A stretch of 64,000 nucleotides of DNA, taken from NCBI GenBank assembly GCA_021014325.1, contig CM037469.1:18995701-19059700 (forward strand). Reading direction: 5' to 3'. Positions 10,201-22,567 of the stretch are shown here, one piece after another (the stretch's first letter is position 1; each line of letters begins with the position of its first letter). The notes below the pieces were generated by a model. That model saw only the letters and a program-made list of their open reading frames with translations, was not told the origin of the DNA and ran no database searches. The translations under genes were made by a program, and so were the position numbers. This DNA is from Plazaster borealis. Taxonomy: Eukaryota > Echinodermata > Asteroidea > Forcipulatida > Labidiasteridae.

Positions 10201-13200
10201 TACAAGATCCCTACATGGTAGCTTGACCTCTCACTTGTTCGTGATTTACAAACAACTTACAGAGAAGATTCCATCATGTTTATGGAAGTTTGTCTTCAAA
10301 AGTGTAGATGTTGGATGGCCAGGATCTGTTCACGATTCCCGCATCTTCCAAACATCGGAAGTACACAATGCAGTCTCAACAAATGTGAACGGTTTCCTTT
10401 TTAGGGATACTGGATACGGATATAGCTCCCTACCTCATGAGACCCTACAGTAATCCCGCGACTCCTTCCCAGAGGATCCTCAACAGGATTCTTTCAAGTA
10501 AAAGCTTCACATTAACGCATGCCTCATCGCACACGAATAGCGCTTTATTAATAACCTACAAGCAATTGCTGGGCAAGCTTGAGAAAAAGCAATTAGTCAA
10601 AGCAAAAGGTTATTTGTATATTTGTAAGCAATTGCTTTTGCTTCAGCTTCTGCTTGATGAACTTTTGCTTTTGCTCGGTGCCTGTGCTCATAAGCAATTG
10701 CTAGTTTTTATGAATTCGGCCCATTGTAATCATTCATAGACTTCGATAAGTCACAATCTTAGTAAAAGAGAGCAAGTAATTTTTAAAATCCTTGGTCAGT
10801 TTGGTGCTCCCCCTCCCCGAAGGCGGCATCTAGGGCACAAGCCCCCCTCCCCTTAGCCCCCCCCCCCAGCTACGCCACTGTCCCTGTGTGAAAAAATATA
10901 ACCATGAATGATTAACTTGCAGATGAGAGAAAAGTAAGTACATGTAGAATGTTCATATTTTACAAAGAAATAATTGAAGCTTTCTGTCTGTACTTATAGG
11001 TATCATTTTGGAATATGAGCAGTCTAACATCATCAAGACAAAGTCTATTGACCTCTTGGATCTCAAGCCAGAGTAAGAAATAAATTATTAACCCTCTAGC
11101 ACTAGTGCATAATTGAACAGAGTCAATTGGTGTTTTTCACTACCATTTAAAACTGAAGGCAACATGTGAAATTTCCAGGGCAGTTACAGGCATTTTGAGG
11201 ACTAACAGGTTAACACTATTATTGTCATTCTTGCATCAAGGAAAAAGAATAACTAGTTTTAGTTATTATTTGTGTTGTACCCATACACCGATGTTTGTTA
11301 AACGCTGTATACTCTGTACTTTCCCCAAGTCCTGTGAAAATATCCACAGGCATATCACTCTGATGGGAATCAAACCACCAACCGTTGTTATTTTAGAGCA
11401 GATGTCTGACCACTAGAACACCCAAGCTTGTCCAGTAGCTAGAGGCAGTTTTAATCCTATATTTTAGCAGCGGGTATGGCAACATTTTTTAGTGTTAATC
11501 ACTAAAGTACATGTACAGTAAAACCTTGTTATAAAGAGCACTGTCATAAAGAGGTTCTGCTTATAAAGAATACATTCTGAAGTCCTGAATCTCATTTCTG
11601 CTTTGTGTTACTTTGTTTTGCTGTCCTCTTATAACAACATTCCTGTTATAAAGAGGTCATTTGGCCATTCCCAGTGATCTTGTAACGAGAGTCACTGTAC
11701 ATGTATACAATGTGGTAAAATTCAGTTCTTCAGATCATACATTGGTGTTTTATATGATACACAATTTATACACATGAAAAAGGGCAAACTACTTCTGTGT
11801 TAAGATGCAGTTCCTTTAATTCTTAAGAATTTTGATAAAGAACTGTGTTAATTTTGAATTCTTTCTTGATGGGCTCCTTTCAAGGAGTGACATCGACGCC
11901 ATTCTGGATGAGATTGTCAGTAAGGAGCCTCTAGTCACAGCTAATCGTACATCACAGGTCAGACAGCTGATAGAGAGACTGCAGCAGAAGATTGGCCTGA
12001 ATGAAGAGCACACGTTCTACCTCTTCAAGGTAAACTTCTTGAGTATCTTGAAATGTGCGTCACAAAAGTCAGAACGCTGGTATTCAGATCGTTTAAGTAT
12101 ATCAGCATATGTCATGTACGTACATTGACTGGTCCGTTGGACCGCCTTTACTTTCCATGGGAGCATTCAAAATGCCATGTGGGAGTATTTTCATATTTTG
12201 GCAAAATGTCTCGATCTAACACAATGTTCTGGCAGTCCAGTGGATCGGAGGTGTATGCCAACATGAACGTTCCTTTGTCCCTAGAACTTGCCCGACTTGT
12301 ACAAGTTTGGGAATAAATGTTGAATGCGACAGCCACTTTTTCACTCATTGTCATAAAATAGTATCTTATTTCGGGCCTGGAATTTCATCTTTGAGAGGGC
12401 AAAGCCATTTGCATTTCCATAGGAAAATCCTAAAGTCTATGGGGAAATGTTGAAGGGGCACCAATGCCAGAACCAGGGCAACAGCGGTCATGGTGTCTGT
12501 GGCCTCTGTTGTAATTCCAGGCTTGTTATTTACCCAGGTTATGTTTTCGGTCATAACTTAAAAAGTGGTAGTCAGTTACAGCATCTTACCCCAACTTGGT
12601 TGGAAATGCATTTCCTTTCCCAAATACCAATAATTTACTTTCATTTGAAGTGGGGTAAGCAAGTAATTTGACTGATCCATTAAGTAGCATGTTTTGGCCG
12701 AGCAGCTAGTGTATCAATTTCAAGTTTTAATGGCTTAGTCTTTGCAGTGTGGGTTCAAATACTGTTGTGACACTTGTGTTCTAGGGCATGATACTTTCCT
12801 ATACTTGCATCTCATCACCCTGGAGTGAATAGGTACTTGCGAGGGTAGAGATGGTTAATGTGAATGATAAGCAACCTGTATGCCCAATGACGCCCATTTG
12901 GTTGTCGGTGCTGCATACTCCGAAGGAGTTGAGATGGCCCACTGAACAGGGATTAATAGTGTAAGTCCCTTTGATACAATGTTCAAAAGTCGGTAATAAA
13001 TGCCTATTATTATTATTAAGCCACACCCACTGCGGAAGCTGTCCTTACCTGGAATCATTGAGGGTAGTTCTCGAGTCCAGATTCAAGTCAAGTTATCACA
13101 TAAAAGTCATAACCCATGACGCAAAAATCAAGTGCAAACATAATTGTATCAGGTTGTTGTAAAATATACTGAGACTTGTTAATTGTTCCTTTTCGTTAAT

Positions 13201-16200
13201 ACACCCCCCCTTTCTGCTTGACAAATAATTCTATGACAATTAATACTCTGTTAACAGGCACTTCGAGCACACATCCTCCCTCTGACAAATGTTGCATTCA
13301 ATAAATCTGGCTCCAGCTTCATCACTGGCAGCTATGATAGAACCTGTAAGGTATGGGACACGGCCTCGGGGGAGGAACTCCACACATTGGAAGGGCACAG
13401 AAATGTAGTGTATGCCATAGCGTTCAATAATCCCTACGGGTGAGTTTTCAGTTAATGTTTGTAAGATTAAATGATGTTATTTATTGCATTGAGGATAAAG
13501 AACAGTGTGATTTGGTTTTGCCTGACACCAATGACCGAGTTTGATTAAATTTGTGGGTCCTGTTCATCCACAATTGTCTGAGGCACACTATACCACTTTC
13601 ATCTAAATGAACTCCTCCAAAAACGAAAACAAACTGGCACTGCCATTTTCTCATGGTCGTGTTGACACGACTAGAGTCTTTCGCACTTCAGTGCACATGC
13701 GCTGCGTACATCACAAACCAACCACTTATTAACCATTGGTCCTTGCTCATTAGTCCTTACCCATCGAACTTGCTCATGGTATGAATATAAAAAGTGCTTT
13801 CTGAGTCCTGCGTGCAAACAATTTACAGGTACTGTTGGCAAAGTTTGTTTATTGTTGTTCATACTACAGAGTAACCCCTAACCGTCACACTAAACATACA
13901 TGTAGGCAGTTTGTACTACATGTAGGAACAAAAACAGTATGGATATGCACATGCTGCTTTCTAATATTTTTTGGCAGCCGCCTTTTTGGAGAAAAACATC
14001 TCTTGTGCTGAGTAACAAAATGTTCAAGGTGCCCTCCCAGCTAGTTTACCTGAAGGATTCGGTGCATTAAATCATGACCTTTGACCTGCTCTGAAACTAG
14101 GTGCATAAATTATGAGCTTTTGAAACAACCACATGTGACCTATTCAGAGGCTCTGGCTTGAATATCTTTGAGCCTCAGCCAAACAGGTCAAAATTTGTTG
14201 GATCAAATCTTTCAGGGAAACAATGAGAGTGTAACAGGTTGCAACATAAAAAATGTAAAAAAAAAAGGATTTTCTGGCAACATTTTTTTATGGAATACAG
14301 GGATAAAATAGCAACTGGATCGTTTGACAAGACGTGTAAGTTATGGAGTTCAGAGACTGGGAAATGCTACCACACATTCCGGGGACATACGGCTGAAATT
14401 GTAAGTACTTTATTTTTTGCTTTGTATTTTGCCCCTTCAACAAATGAATCCAGCTACTTTTTGTTTCCCCTGGGAGTTGAGATGATTCTAGAAAAGTATT
14501 AACTTCTTGGTGTATTAACTCTCCTACTCTTGGTCACATTTCAGTCAGAACTAAGTAGTTTGCAGGTTTTCTGAATCTACCCAGGTCAAATTTGTTGGTC
14601 CATTACCCGCTGAAAACCTTTTGCTGCACGTTTTGTCAAAAAGGAAATTCAAAAAATAAAATCACAATGTTTCCAACATCCCAATTAATTTACAAGACAC
14701 TGAGACTTATCAGCAATCTGACCGGGGATGTTTCTAGAATTAAATCGCATGCTATTTTCCCATTATGTTCCTTTCAAGTATACAGTATATAGAAGTAGAA
14801 CAACCATTTACAGGCAGTATTCACGAAGCAACAATTGTAGTGGAATGGATTACAGTGGTGCATGATTTAATAACGAATTACATCGTTTTTGAATTAGTTT
14901 AGGATTTGTTTTTAAGTCATCTGAGTTCCTTTTTTTGTTTATAGAAACTGGATTTATGGGTACATAAACCTTAAAATGTTCATTGTCGAATTCTGATCAT
15001 GATGGAATCGCAGATCACAGTTGTATGATATTTTTTTCACATTGTATATGGATAGACAGGGCATTTATTTTTGTTTAATACAATGGTACTTCCAGGCTTC
15101 CACACAGGTCCCTGACCGGTATTCACCTCAGGTACCCGGCTCGAAAATTACCCATGGATGCAGGACAAGTTCTTATAACTTTGAACAATCTACACAGCAA
15201 AGTGGATATTTTATCACATGGAGTTACCGCAAACTGAAGATGCATTTTTCTGTTATTTTATTCAACCTTGTCATGAGTCTTTTTAGGTGGCATAGGTTGA
15301 ATTCTTTGCATCCACTGAGATGGTTCTAGAAAGAAACAAGTAAACGTCTTAGTTATTGTTGGGAGTATTTGAAAACAGATCAACTTTGTTGTCTTGTTAA
15401 TGCCAGGTGTGTGTAGCCTTCAATCCACAGAGTACCATACTTGCCACAGGTAGTATGGACACAACTGCCAAGCTGTGGGACGTGGAGTCGGGGGATGAAA
15501 TCTCAACATTAGCTGTGAGTATTACAATACAGGCAGTAGAGCTCAACTTCACTACCCTGGGCAGCGCACTGTATCGACCCCTCTCAGCACTAACATGACT
15601 AACCTCTGGAAGGGATGCACTGACAAGCCTAACTGAATTGTTCCGTATATTTGCCCATTCAAGTTACACAAATTCCAGGGGTTATAATAATGATAATAAT
15701 ACTATATAGTCTTATATAGCGCACGTATCTACCAATAAGGTGCTCAAGGCACTCGAACAAACAGAAGCATGGGTGAGCAAGTAATGCTGGGAAAAAATGG
15801 CGCAGTGAGATCGATCACCCATGAGGTAGAGTAGACCTTCATCATGCAGCCATCTTGTTTCTTTCCCATTCAAATCAGTGAAATCATGGGAGTGGAAATA
15901 GTCTGTCCCTTTTTATTTTACCACAGACATCTATGGGTCTAATTGATTTTGACATTTGACCCGAATAGGCTTGATTGTTTTTTCTCTGCCACAGGGACAT
16001 TCAGCAGAAATCATCTCCTTGTCGTTTAATACAACTGGGGATAGGATCATCACAGGATCGTTTGATCACACCGTCTCTGTCTGGGATGTACACTCTGGCA
16101 GGTAAGAGCTGAATCAGACAGTCATTATTAGGGAACAATGGACCAGACAAACAGGCAATAGTAGGGGCAAGAGTTTAGTTGAGCAACATTGACTGTAGTC

Positions 16201-18684
16201 AGTACTCGGATGGGAACAAATTTGTTTTGGCATGGTTCGGACAGCTAGTCTGGGCATGTATAGTTAAGCTCTGTGGTCTGTGGTCAATACTTGGATGGGA
16301 GACATTTCTTGATAAATCTTCTTCTCTTGTCCCTCCTTCCCAGACGGATCCACACACTAATCGGTCACAGAGGAGAAATAAGCTCCGCCCAGTTCAACTA
16401 CGACTGCTCATTGATCGTCACTGGTTCTATGGATAAATCCTGCAAGATATGGGATGCTAGTAATGGAAAATGCATTGGTACCCTGCGGGGCCATGAAGAC
16501 GAGGTTCTAGACGTTGTATTTGATTTTACCGGACAGTACATCGCATCTGCATCAGCAGACAGTAAGTTGGTTTTCAACATGTTGAGGGTTAAAAGCTATT
16601 TCATGTAGATCTGAGAGCTACCAACCTCCTGCAATTTCAATTATTTGTTGTTGTGTTTTTTGTGCAGGTACAGCCAGAGTGTACAATGCTGTCACCCATA
16701 ACTGTATAGCTAAGCTGGAAGGTCATGAAGGCGAAATATCAAAGGTAATCTTTCATTAAATTCTCTCTCCCTCACCCCCTTGCCAAGTGCACCCTTTCGT
16801 CCTGTCCCTGTTTCAGGAATGTGAAATTTCAGCTTTTTATCTGAAATCAGACTTTTATGTCTGCCTGGTGAAAAGAAAGCAGTTGTTTTCTTCTAAATGA
16901 AGAAGTTCTGGTGCACTTATGAGGCTAGTCCAAAAATCTGCTTTGCGCTGTCTCCAATGTTGCTCTTTACCCCCTGTTTGCCACAAGTAACCCAGTAGTC
17001 CATGGTGTAGTTGATGTTGCTTTGGACTGTTGATGAGCTGGGCTCAATTTCATGCCTAATGCTTCCTGTGGAATTTTGCACGTGAGGTCGCCATTCTCCA
17101 CTTACAAGGCTTAGTCCCAAATTTCTGCACTGTGTAAGCAAAGAAAGTTCTAGTTAAATAAAGTGTGCAAGCACACAAGCAAACTTCCATGGTAACCTGA
17201 AAATTACGCTTGTGTTAAGTGCAAATTTGTCTACTGTCTTAAGTGCCGGTTTCTTGTGTAAGAGTAAAGCAGAACAATGAAATTGTACCTTGCTTATTCT
17301 TGGCAGCAGGCTGGCTTCATCATACAGAAGCCCAATACACATCTTATTCTCGGCAGCAGGCTGGCTTCATCATACAGAAGCCCAATACACATCTTATTAT
17401 TGGCAGCAGGCTGGCTTCATCATACAGAAGCCCAATACACATCTTATTCTCGGCAGCAGGCTGGCTTCATCATACAGAAGCCCAATACACATCTTATTCT
17501 CGGCAGCAGGCTGGCTTCATCATACAGAAGCCCAATACACATCTTATTATTGGCAGCAGGCTGGCTTCATCATACAGAAGCCCAATACACATCTTATTAT
17601 TGGCAGCAGGCTGGCTTCATCATACAGAAGCCCAATACACATCTTATTCTCGGCAGCAGGCTGGCTTCATCATACAGAAGCCCAATACACATCTTATTCT
17701 CGGCAGCAGGCTGGCTTCATCATACAGAAGCCCAATACACATCTTATTCTTGGCAGCAGGCTGGCTTCATCATACAGAAGCCCAATAGTAAAATATACAC
17801 ATCTTATCTGAATCACAATTGATATCCCCCTCAGCAAAAGTGAGATTATCCACATGTGGGCAGTGGTGGTTTTACTTGTTTTATACTTGGACTGCTGGAA
17901 TCACAATTTTTGTGCTGCATATTCTGAGATAAATAATCAAATAGCAAATCTCATATGTTCAATCCCATGTGAGTTACCACAGAGTTGCCCTTATACAGCC
18001 TAGGCAGAAACTGTTTTCTGGCCTGATACTTCACAGAGACAATGGGAGGCAATTAATGCCCCCCAGTATTTGCCTTAGTGCCCCTGTAAATGTTTTAGTT
18101 GAAATTTATTTTTTACCTCATGGAGTTACTTGCCCTCCATACAAGAACTGAGTATCAGGCGTTGATTTGGAGAAAGCTCCCTAGTTTATCATAAATTGAC
18201 CTAATACCCCGTTGATCTTTTTCTCTCTCCTACAGATCAGCTTCAACCCTCAAGGCAGTAAGTTACTGACAGCAAGTTCGGACAAGACTGCCAGGCTGTG
18301 GGATCCACTGACAGGAAAGTGTCTGCAAGTGCTAGAAGGACACACGGACGAGATCTTCAGTTGTGCGTTCAACTATGAGGGCAGTATTATCATTACAGGT
18401 CAGTGGAGATGACTATGATTTATTTTTGCCTTACACTCATGTATGAGAGAGAACTGCACACTCGTTGCTTTACGAGACCTTTGGAGAAAAATCCAACCAG
18501 ATGGAAATCAAAACCATGACCTTTTGAATTGTAGAACAGGGCTGCATTCCGCTTGTGCAAACATTGCAAATGTTCAAGGCCACAAATGGTTAAAAGCTTG
18601 TTATGTGGACAGTTTTGATAACAATTCTTTTCATTTGTTCGTTCTTCAGGAAGCAAAGATAACACATGTCGAATCTGGCGGTGA
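7211..18684 (+). CDS. DAW1: DAW1 (dynein assembly factor with WD repeats 1; WDR69/ODA16), complete
   Basis: Eleven coding exons: 7211-7250, 11000-11072, 11885-12029, 13258-13439, 14301-14400, 15407-15514, 15995-16101, 16344-16561, 16668-16744, 18236-18398, 18650-18684. Every junction is GT-AG and in phase, giving 1248 bases, or 415 residues plus stop, which equals the length I recall for vertebrate DAW1. The protein starts [14 protein letters not shown], has a helical N-terminal region containing [13 protein letters not shown], then WD40 repeats forming a beta-propeller (examples: [54 protein letters not shown]) and ends [11 protein letters not shown]16/DAW1 is a cargo adaptor linking outer dynein arms to intraflagellar transport, so it acts in cytoplasm and cilia. 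No defects were seen. Intron 1 (3.7 kb) carries several transposons and intron 9 a minisatellite. Confidence 0.97.
7815..7975. other. GC-rich block with duplicated 21-mer in DAW1 intron 1
   Basis: A CpG-rich patch contains two copies of GCGACTTGTCACGTCCACAT in tandem (about 7870-7911) and, at about 7942, CCAACATGGCGGC, which matches the YY1 consensus. It could be a second promoter or part of a mobile element; neither is shown. Confidence 0.35.
8184..8957. mobile_element. 774-bp non-autonomous DNA transposon with ~150-bp inverted repeats and 8-bp TSD
   Basis: The ends are CTAGCCCACCTTGTTGAG and its reverse complement, continuing as near-perfect inverted repeats of about 150 bp (8184-8333 against about 8812-8957). 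A second inner pair of inverted arms (about 8360-8400 and 8578-8618) and several TGACGTCA/TGACGTCG sites fill the centre. The element is flanked by GTTGGCAC on both sides (8176-8183 and 8958-8965), an 8-bp target duplication as made by hAT or P superfamily transposases. No coding capacity was seen. Confidence 0.85.
8972..9590. mobile_element. Probable related element, CTAGCCC/TTAGCCC ends
   Basis: It begins TTAGCCCTGGTAGGACGTCA and ends GGAGTCCAACCTGGGCTA, the same termini as the 70-bp element at 5838-5907. The interior is unique and non-coding. The boundaries are inferred from that comparison only; no clear target duplication was found. Confidence 0.5.
9982..10722 (+). mobile_element. PIF/Harbinger transposon remnant with 3-bp TSD
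   Basis: Terminal inverted repeats of about 30 bp start GGGCCGAATTCATAAA and end in its complement, flanked by ATT on both sides (9979-9981, 10723-10725). Subterminal regions are rich in AGCAATTGC words in both orientations. The centre keeps a fragment of a Harbinger-type DDE transposase. Confidence 0.85.
10223..10453 (+). pseudogene. Harbinger (HARBI1-like, DDE_Tnp_4) transposase fragment
   Basis: The open stretch includes [19 protein letters not shown] and [13 protein letters not shown]. These match the second and third catalytic-aspartate regions of PIF/Harbinger transposases (typical GWPGSxHDSRxF and GDSxYPL). About 75 residues remain of a protein that is normally 350-450 residues, and the N-terminal and C-terminal parts are gone, so it is inactive. 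In the third motif the usual GDS is RDT. Confidence 0.8.
11340..11410 (-). mobile_element. tRNA-like SINE fragment
   Basis: On the minus strand the segment holds CTAGTGGTCAGACATCTGCT and a B-box-like GGTTTGATTCCC, the arrangement of a tRNA A box and B box. It is short, with no tail visible. It lies in DAW1 intron 2. Confidence 0.45.
12374..12522. mobile_element. MITE with GGCCTGGAATTTCA ends
   Basis: Starts GGCCTGGAATTTCA and ends TGTAATTCCAGGC, an inverted repeat of about 13 bp. The interior (CTATGGGGAAATGTTGAAGG, GTGTCTGTGGCCTCTG) recurs at 46437-46560 and 49295-49580, so this is a three-copy family in the window. Confidence 0.65.
12692..13018 (+). mobile_element. Old tRNA-derived SINE, full length
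   Basis: Begins TTTGGCCGAGCAGCTAG, has a decayed B box GGGTTCAAATACTG, the common body words GTGACACTTGTGTTC, GGAGTTGAGATGGCCC, and a tail of ATT repeats at about 13006-13018. It is the same family as 32050-32468 but clearly more diverged. It lies in DAW1 intron 3. Confidence 0.7.
15683..15850 (-). mobile_element. SINE 3' part
   Basis: TGATAATAATACTATATAG and CTTATATAGCGCACGTATCT match the 3' end of the tRNA-SINE family seen at 35690 and 62870 (AATAATACGC...CTTATATAGCGC). Only the tail side is present. It lies in DAW1 intron 6. Confidence 0.55.
16170..16312 (+). mobile_element. 5S rRNA-like fragments (5S-derived SINE or 5S pseudogene)
   Basis: Two nearby stretches resemble the 3' half of 5S rRNA: GTCAGTACTCGGATGGGAAC near 16198 and, better, TTAAGCTCTGTGGTCTGTGG followed by TCAATACTTGGATGGGAGAC near 16264-16304. 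The second keeps the internal promoter C-box region. The 5' half of 5S is not convincing. It ends about 35 bp before the acceptor of the DAW1 exon at 16344. Confidence 0.6.
17292..17790 (+). repeat. 50-bp minisatellite in DAW1 intron 9
   Basis: Nearly ten tandem copies of a 50-bp unit beginning GGCAGCAGGCTGGCTTCATC. Copies are almost identical and differ mainly at one to two positions (TATTCTC, TATTATT, TATTCTT), which marks recent expansion. Because 50 is not a multiple of three, all three forward frames are open through it; these are not genes. Confidence 0.95.
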
Positions 18685-18789
18685 AGAGAGTCGTCTCATC
18701 TTGGAATGAAATGCATCCTTTGGAAAGAAAAGACATTAATGCTGGCCTGTCCATTGTTCTTGTAAGATGATTGTGAATTTTATTTAAGC

Positions 18790-18795
18790 AATAAA
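18790..18795 (+). terminator. DAW1 polyadenylation signal
   Basis: AATAAA 106 bases after the DAW1 stop codon, the nearest canonical signal. Confidence 0.7.
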
Positions 18796-18799
18796 GATA

Positions 18800-21765
18800 A
18801 AAACTGGGTAAACTTAAAAAAAACCCACCCTAAACCCTCACTTGTCTGTTCCCATAAGCAAGTTTTACTTTGTTTTTGATGGATTCAGTGCTGCGTGTCC
18901 AAAACAGCCATGCTGGCCCCAGGCTGACATATTGATAACTAAAGGACGTGCGCTTCGGATGCTTTGCAGTGTCGTTTCCAAAATAATTGTTCCCGCCCTT
19001 GAAATCTGGCATTTCCTTTTCCATTTCAAACCCATTACCCCAACCATTCTAGACTCAAGGATTCACTAAAAATTCCTGTATTTCTAAGAAAAATCACTTT
19101 GAAATGGTGAAATTTAGGTTAGTTTATGAAGTAACATTTTGCTTTGGAGCTGGAAGTGGTAAAAAATGTCTTGAGCGTGCAATGAGTGGCCACATGCTTG
19201 ACAGATTGACTACCACAGGGTCCAATTTCATTGAGCTGCTAGGATTCTCTTGAGGATTTTTCAAAACTGGGGTGCATTCTGGATCCATATTTTTGAAGTG
19301 TGCCCTGAATGTGTTGAATTGAAATTTGGTCCTCAGAATTGTTTTTTGCTTCTATGTATCTTTGGTTTTAAAAGCCCTACTGTGCAAACTGGGGCATTCT
19401 AAATGGTTTAATTTTTACGATTTTTGTGAATTTGATATAAAGTATAAAACCCCCCCAAACTATTTGTTTTTGTGTGTGTTTATCGGCCACAAGTTGCACA
19501 TATTGGCCTGCAATGTGTGTATCGACCCATTATTCCTGCATACTGGCCCGATACACTAGCTTGTGCATTGGGAGAACCCTGGCCACTTTATAAGCAGGAA
19601 ATTTTGCTTGATAATTTCCTGCTAAGCAAAAAGGAGCACAAAACCAGTCACAGATGATACATGTGAAGTGGTATTTTGGCTGCCAGGTAAACATATTCTG
19701 GTAAGCAATATTTGTGCGTGTGCTTTATTGCTTCTTTTTAAAGCAACTATGAAATTGGGCTCAAAATAAGGAGATGCAAAATGCTGTTGAGTTTTAGTTA
19801 CCTGAGAAACATGTCCTAATGGGGGCGGGGGGGGGGGGTTGCATTGCTAGGAATACTTATTGCAGTAAAGCAACTAAGTACTAAATATTAAAGGTGCCAT
19901 TTTGTTGTGTTTTCACTGAACAATTCAGGGCTGCAAACACTCACCTTTGACCCAATTGTGGCAGAAAATCTAAGTGAGTTTGTGTGACCTTTCACTGAAG
20001 GTGCTTTGTGATGGATTCATTCCATGCGCATTTCTACACACACTTGAGTTTTAGTCTAGACGATATGTGTTGACTACATTGTAGCATAGCAATTGTGTAA
20101 TGTCCATAGAGCTACATATATTGACTAGATCGCTAAATTGCACTGCGTTTTGAAGTCATATGGGCGCATCCACGTTTGTGTACAAACGTTCCATTAAATA
20201 ATTAATTTAGTCCTCATCAGTGATGCACAAGTGTCAAATATGTCTAGGTCCAGGAGACTTGTGTGCATGTGTGCATGTGGAATGAAGAGTTTCTTGTAGC
20301 TCTCTAGTCACTATGTGTAAATGTAGCTCCTTGATAATGTCTCATTATTCATTCTGACATACAATTCAGGAATTTTCTGAAATCACATTTCCTCCTAGAA
20401 CAGTTGTCTTCTCTTTTAATCATAATGCAATAATTTTTATTGAAACCGTTGTGGAACTTTAGTAAAGCGCTTGTAAGTTGTTATCTCAATATTTATCACT
20501 GACCAAATCAATGTGTTACATATAGTATTTCTATGATTCTGGACTGCTTCCTTCCTGTGGCCTTTCAAAGTTTTAGAAGATGTTTTAGTTTTAGTACAAA
20601 TTGATAGCTTCTCTTTCATTTGCATATTATTTCTAATGACCTTTTGACCTTCTGACCTTTTCATGGCTGTTATGCATTATGGTAAATGGCAAGAAGTTTC
20701 AGACTTTGCCAGAGCATGTCTTATAATATGTCAGTAAACAAACAATCGTTTATTTTCAGTGGTCAAGATCTCTAAACCAGGAACCAATTTCATGACTCTC
20801 CTTACTGTAAGCGATAAATCAGGGCTTATAACAGCAGAAAAAAACAGGTTAGCAAGGAATGTATTTAACACCTGACAAAGGATGCTTTGCTTATTCAGTT
20901 AGCGCAGAAAATTGGCGCTAACCATTTAAGTGGTAAATGCTAGTGCCCATACGCACAGAATTCCACAGTAAGCAGAGCCATGAAACCAGGACTCAATTTC
21001 TGCTTATCCAGAAAAAAAGGCGACATGCATCAAATATAATTATGGGTTTTATTGGTGGATTTGAAGAATCTTTATGATTGCTTGATTTTCAAATGATATT
21101 CCGTCCATATCACATAAATTTGATTAATATTCTATTCAATAATATTTTATATCTATTGTAATTATGTGACATGCTTTCATGGAGAATAATGTCAGTATTT
21201 TCACATCATTCTGCGTGCCATTTATTGTACCTTTACTTTGTGCTCATAAGGGACTTGTTTAAGTTGAATAATACCATGGAAGATTGAAGCATTAAAGAAA
21301 GTATTACAATACTGTACATTACATAAGTGAGTGTAATTAGTTTGTACTTCAAACCCTCAGTGCAAAGTTGGTTCCAATTTACAAATTAGCCAGAGTTAGG
21401 TGCAAAATATAGCATCTTGCAAATAGTAAACCTAATTCATATTGGTAAAAATGATTGGAACAATTGCTGCCCTAATGTACACTAAGGCTATTTGAATTGG
21501 TGGCTTCGGCTTCGGCTACAGCTACGGCTATTATTAGGGTTGCTGCTAGGGCAGTTGTTGTTACTTCTCTGGCAGACCCTTGAATATATCATTAGTGTTT
21601 ATCTTGTTTATTTTCTTTGTATGTCAGTGCTCAGTGCTTCCATAGTCAAAATAAACATGTCTTTATCCTGAGAGGCAAATTTTCCTTTCATTTGGATCAA
21701 TTTTTAATTTTTTTAAATCACCAAAAAGCCTAATATACCACCTATCTAGTTTGCCGGATGGTATT
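18800..21765. other. Intergenic, no gene seen
   Basis: Only short meaningless open stretches. A G-run (about 19824-19838) and a GGCTTCGGCTTCGGCTAC-type short tandem near 21503-21530 are the only local structures. The left edge may include more DAW1 3' UTR. Confidence 0.5.
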
Positions 21766-21769
21766 AAAC

Positions 21770-21957
21770 AATATTCCAATTGCAGATTATTCTTCCTGTG
21801 TGGACATAACCGCTCAAGTTTTTCGGCAAAAACGCTACTACCTTTTGAAATGAAATTTCCACAGGTTAGTTTTATGGTATATATCTACAGCTATAATTAT
21901 AGGATTGAAACAAACAGTGGGTTCCAATTACCAAACGTATACAATCCCTTTAATACT
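21770..21957 (-). mobile_element. TTAA-type MITE copy (family A)
   Basis: The right end reads TTACCAAACGTATACAATCC then CTTTAA, and the interior has GCAGATTATTCTTCCTGTGT and ACAGGTTAGTTTTATGGTAT. The same sequence is at 31085-31236, 36333-36710 and, inverted, 46856-47080, where the intact end is TTAA then AGGGATTGTATACG. TTAA target sites are typical of piggyBac and Kolobok transposases. Confidence 0.7.
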
Positions 21958-22567
21958 GTATGTACATTTATTGTGCGTATTTAATGTCATTGATTGACTG
22001 TACCCCGCCTCCGCATTGCTATGACATTCGTGTTTTGGGGTACCTCTCTTGTAGCTTGCCACATTGTACATTTGTCAGGAAAAGATTGTTAGTTGTTTGT
22101 AACGATTTACTTGTTGAAGGGAGTTCTTTAGAAGGGACACGAATTGTTCATAATATTTGAAATGAACATTATTGTGATTTCGATGGACTTTATAGGCCTT
22201 TTGTTTTCTCTTTAATTTTCAGAGAGCCATGATAGCCATAATGTCTCGCTTTTTTTGTGTGCTTTTTTTGTGGTTTCAATCTTCCAAAATGTAAATACAA
22301 TGCAGAATAAACTGATCTGATAACTACATGTATACAGAATCTCTGACCTTTTTGTCGTCACTAAAAACCCTACATAACCTGATGATCAATTCGGTTACAT
22401 TTGTCAATATATTTTTGTAACAAGCATACCTGAAATTATAAATTAAATTATGAAATTATTTTAATTTATTTCCTGAGAAAAATTCTGCTTTACATTTTGG
22501 CATCACATTTAAATTTGGACAAAGTTTTTAAAAGATGACATCATAAGTACTCTAGTGCTACTTTGCC

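Noticed and set aside
17243..17822. Three overlapping forward open frames of about 175-181 codons
   Set aside because: They are one 50-bp repeat read in three frames inside a DAW1 intron.
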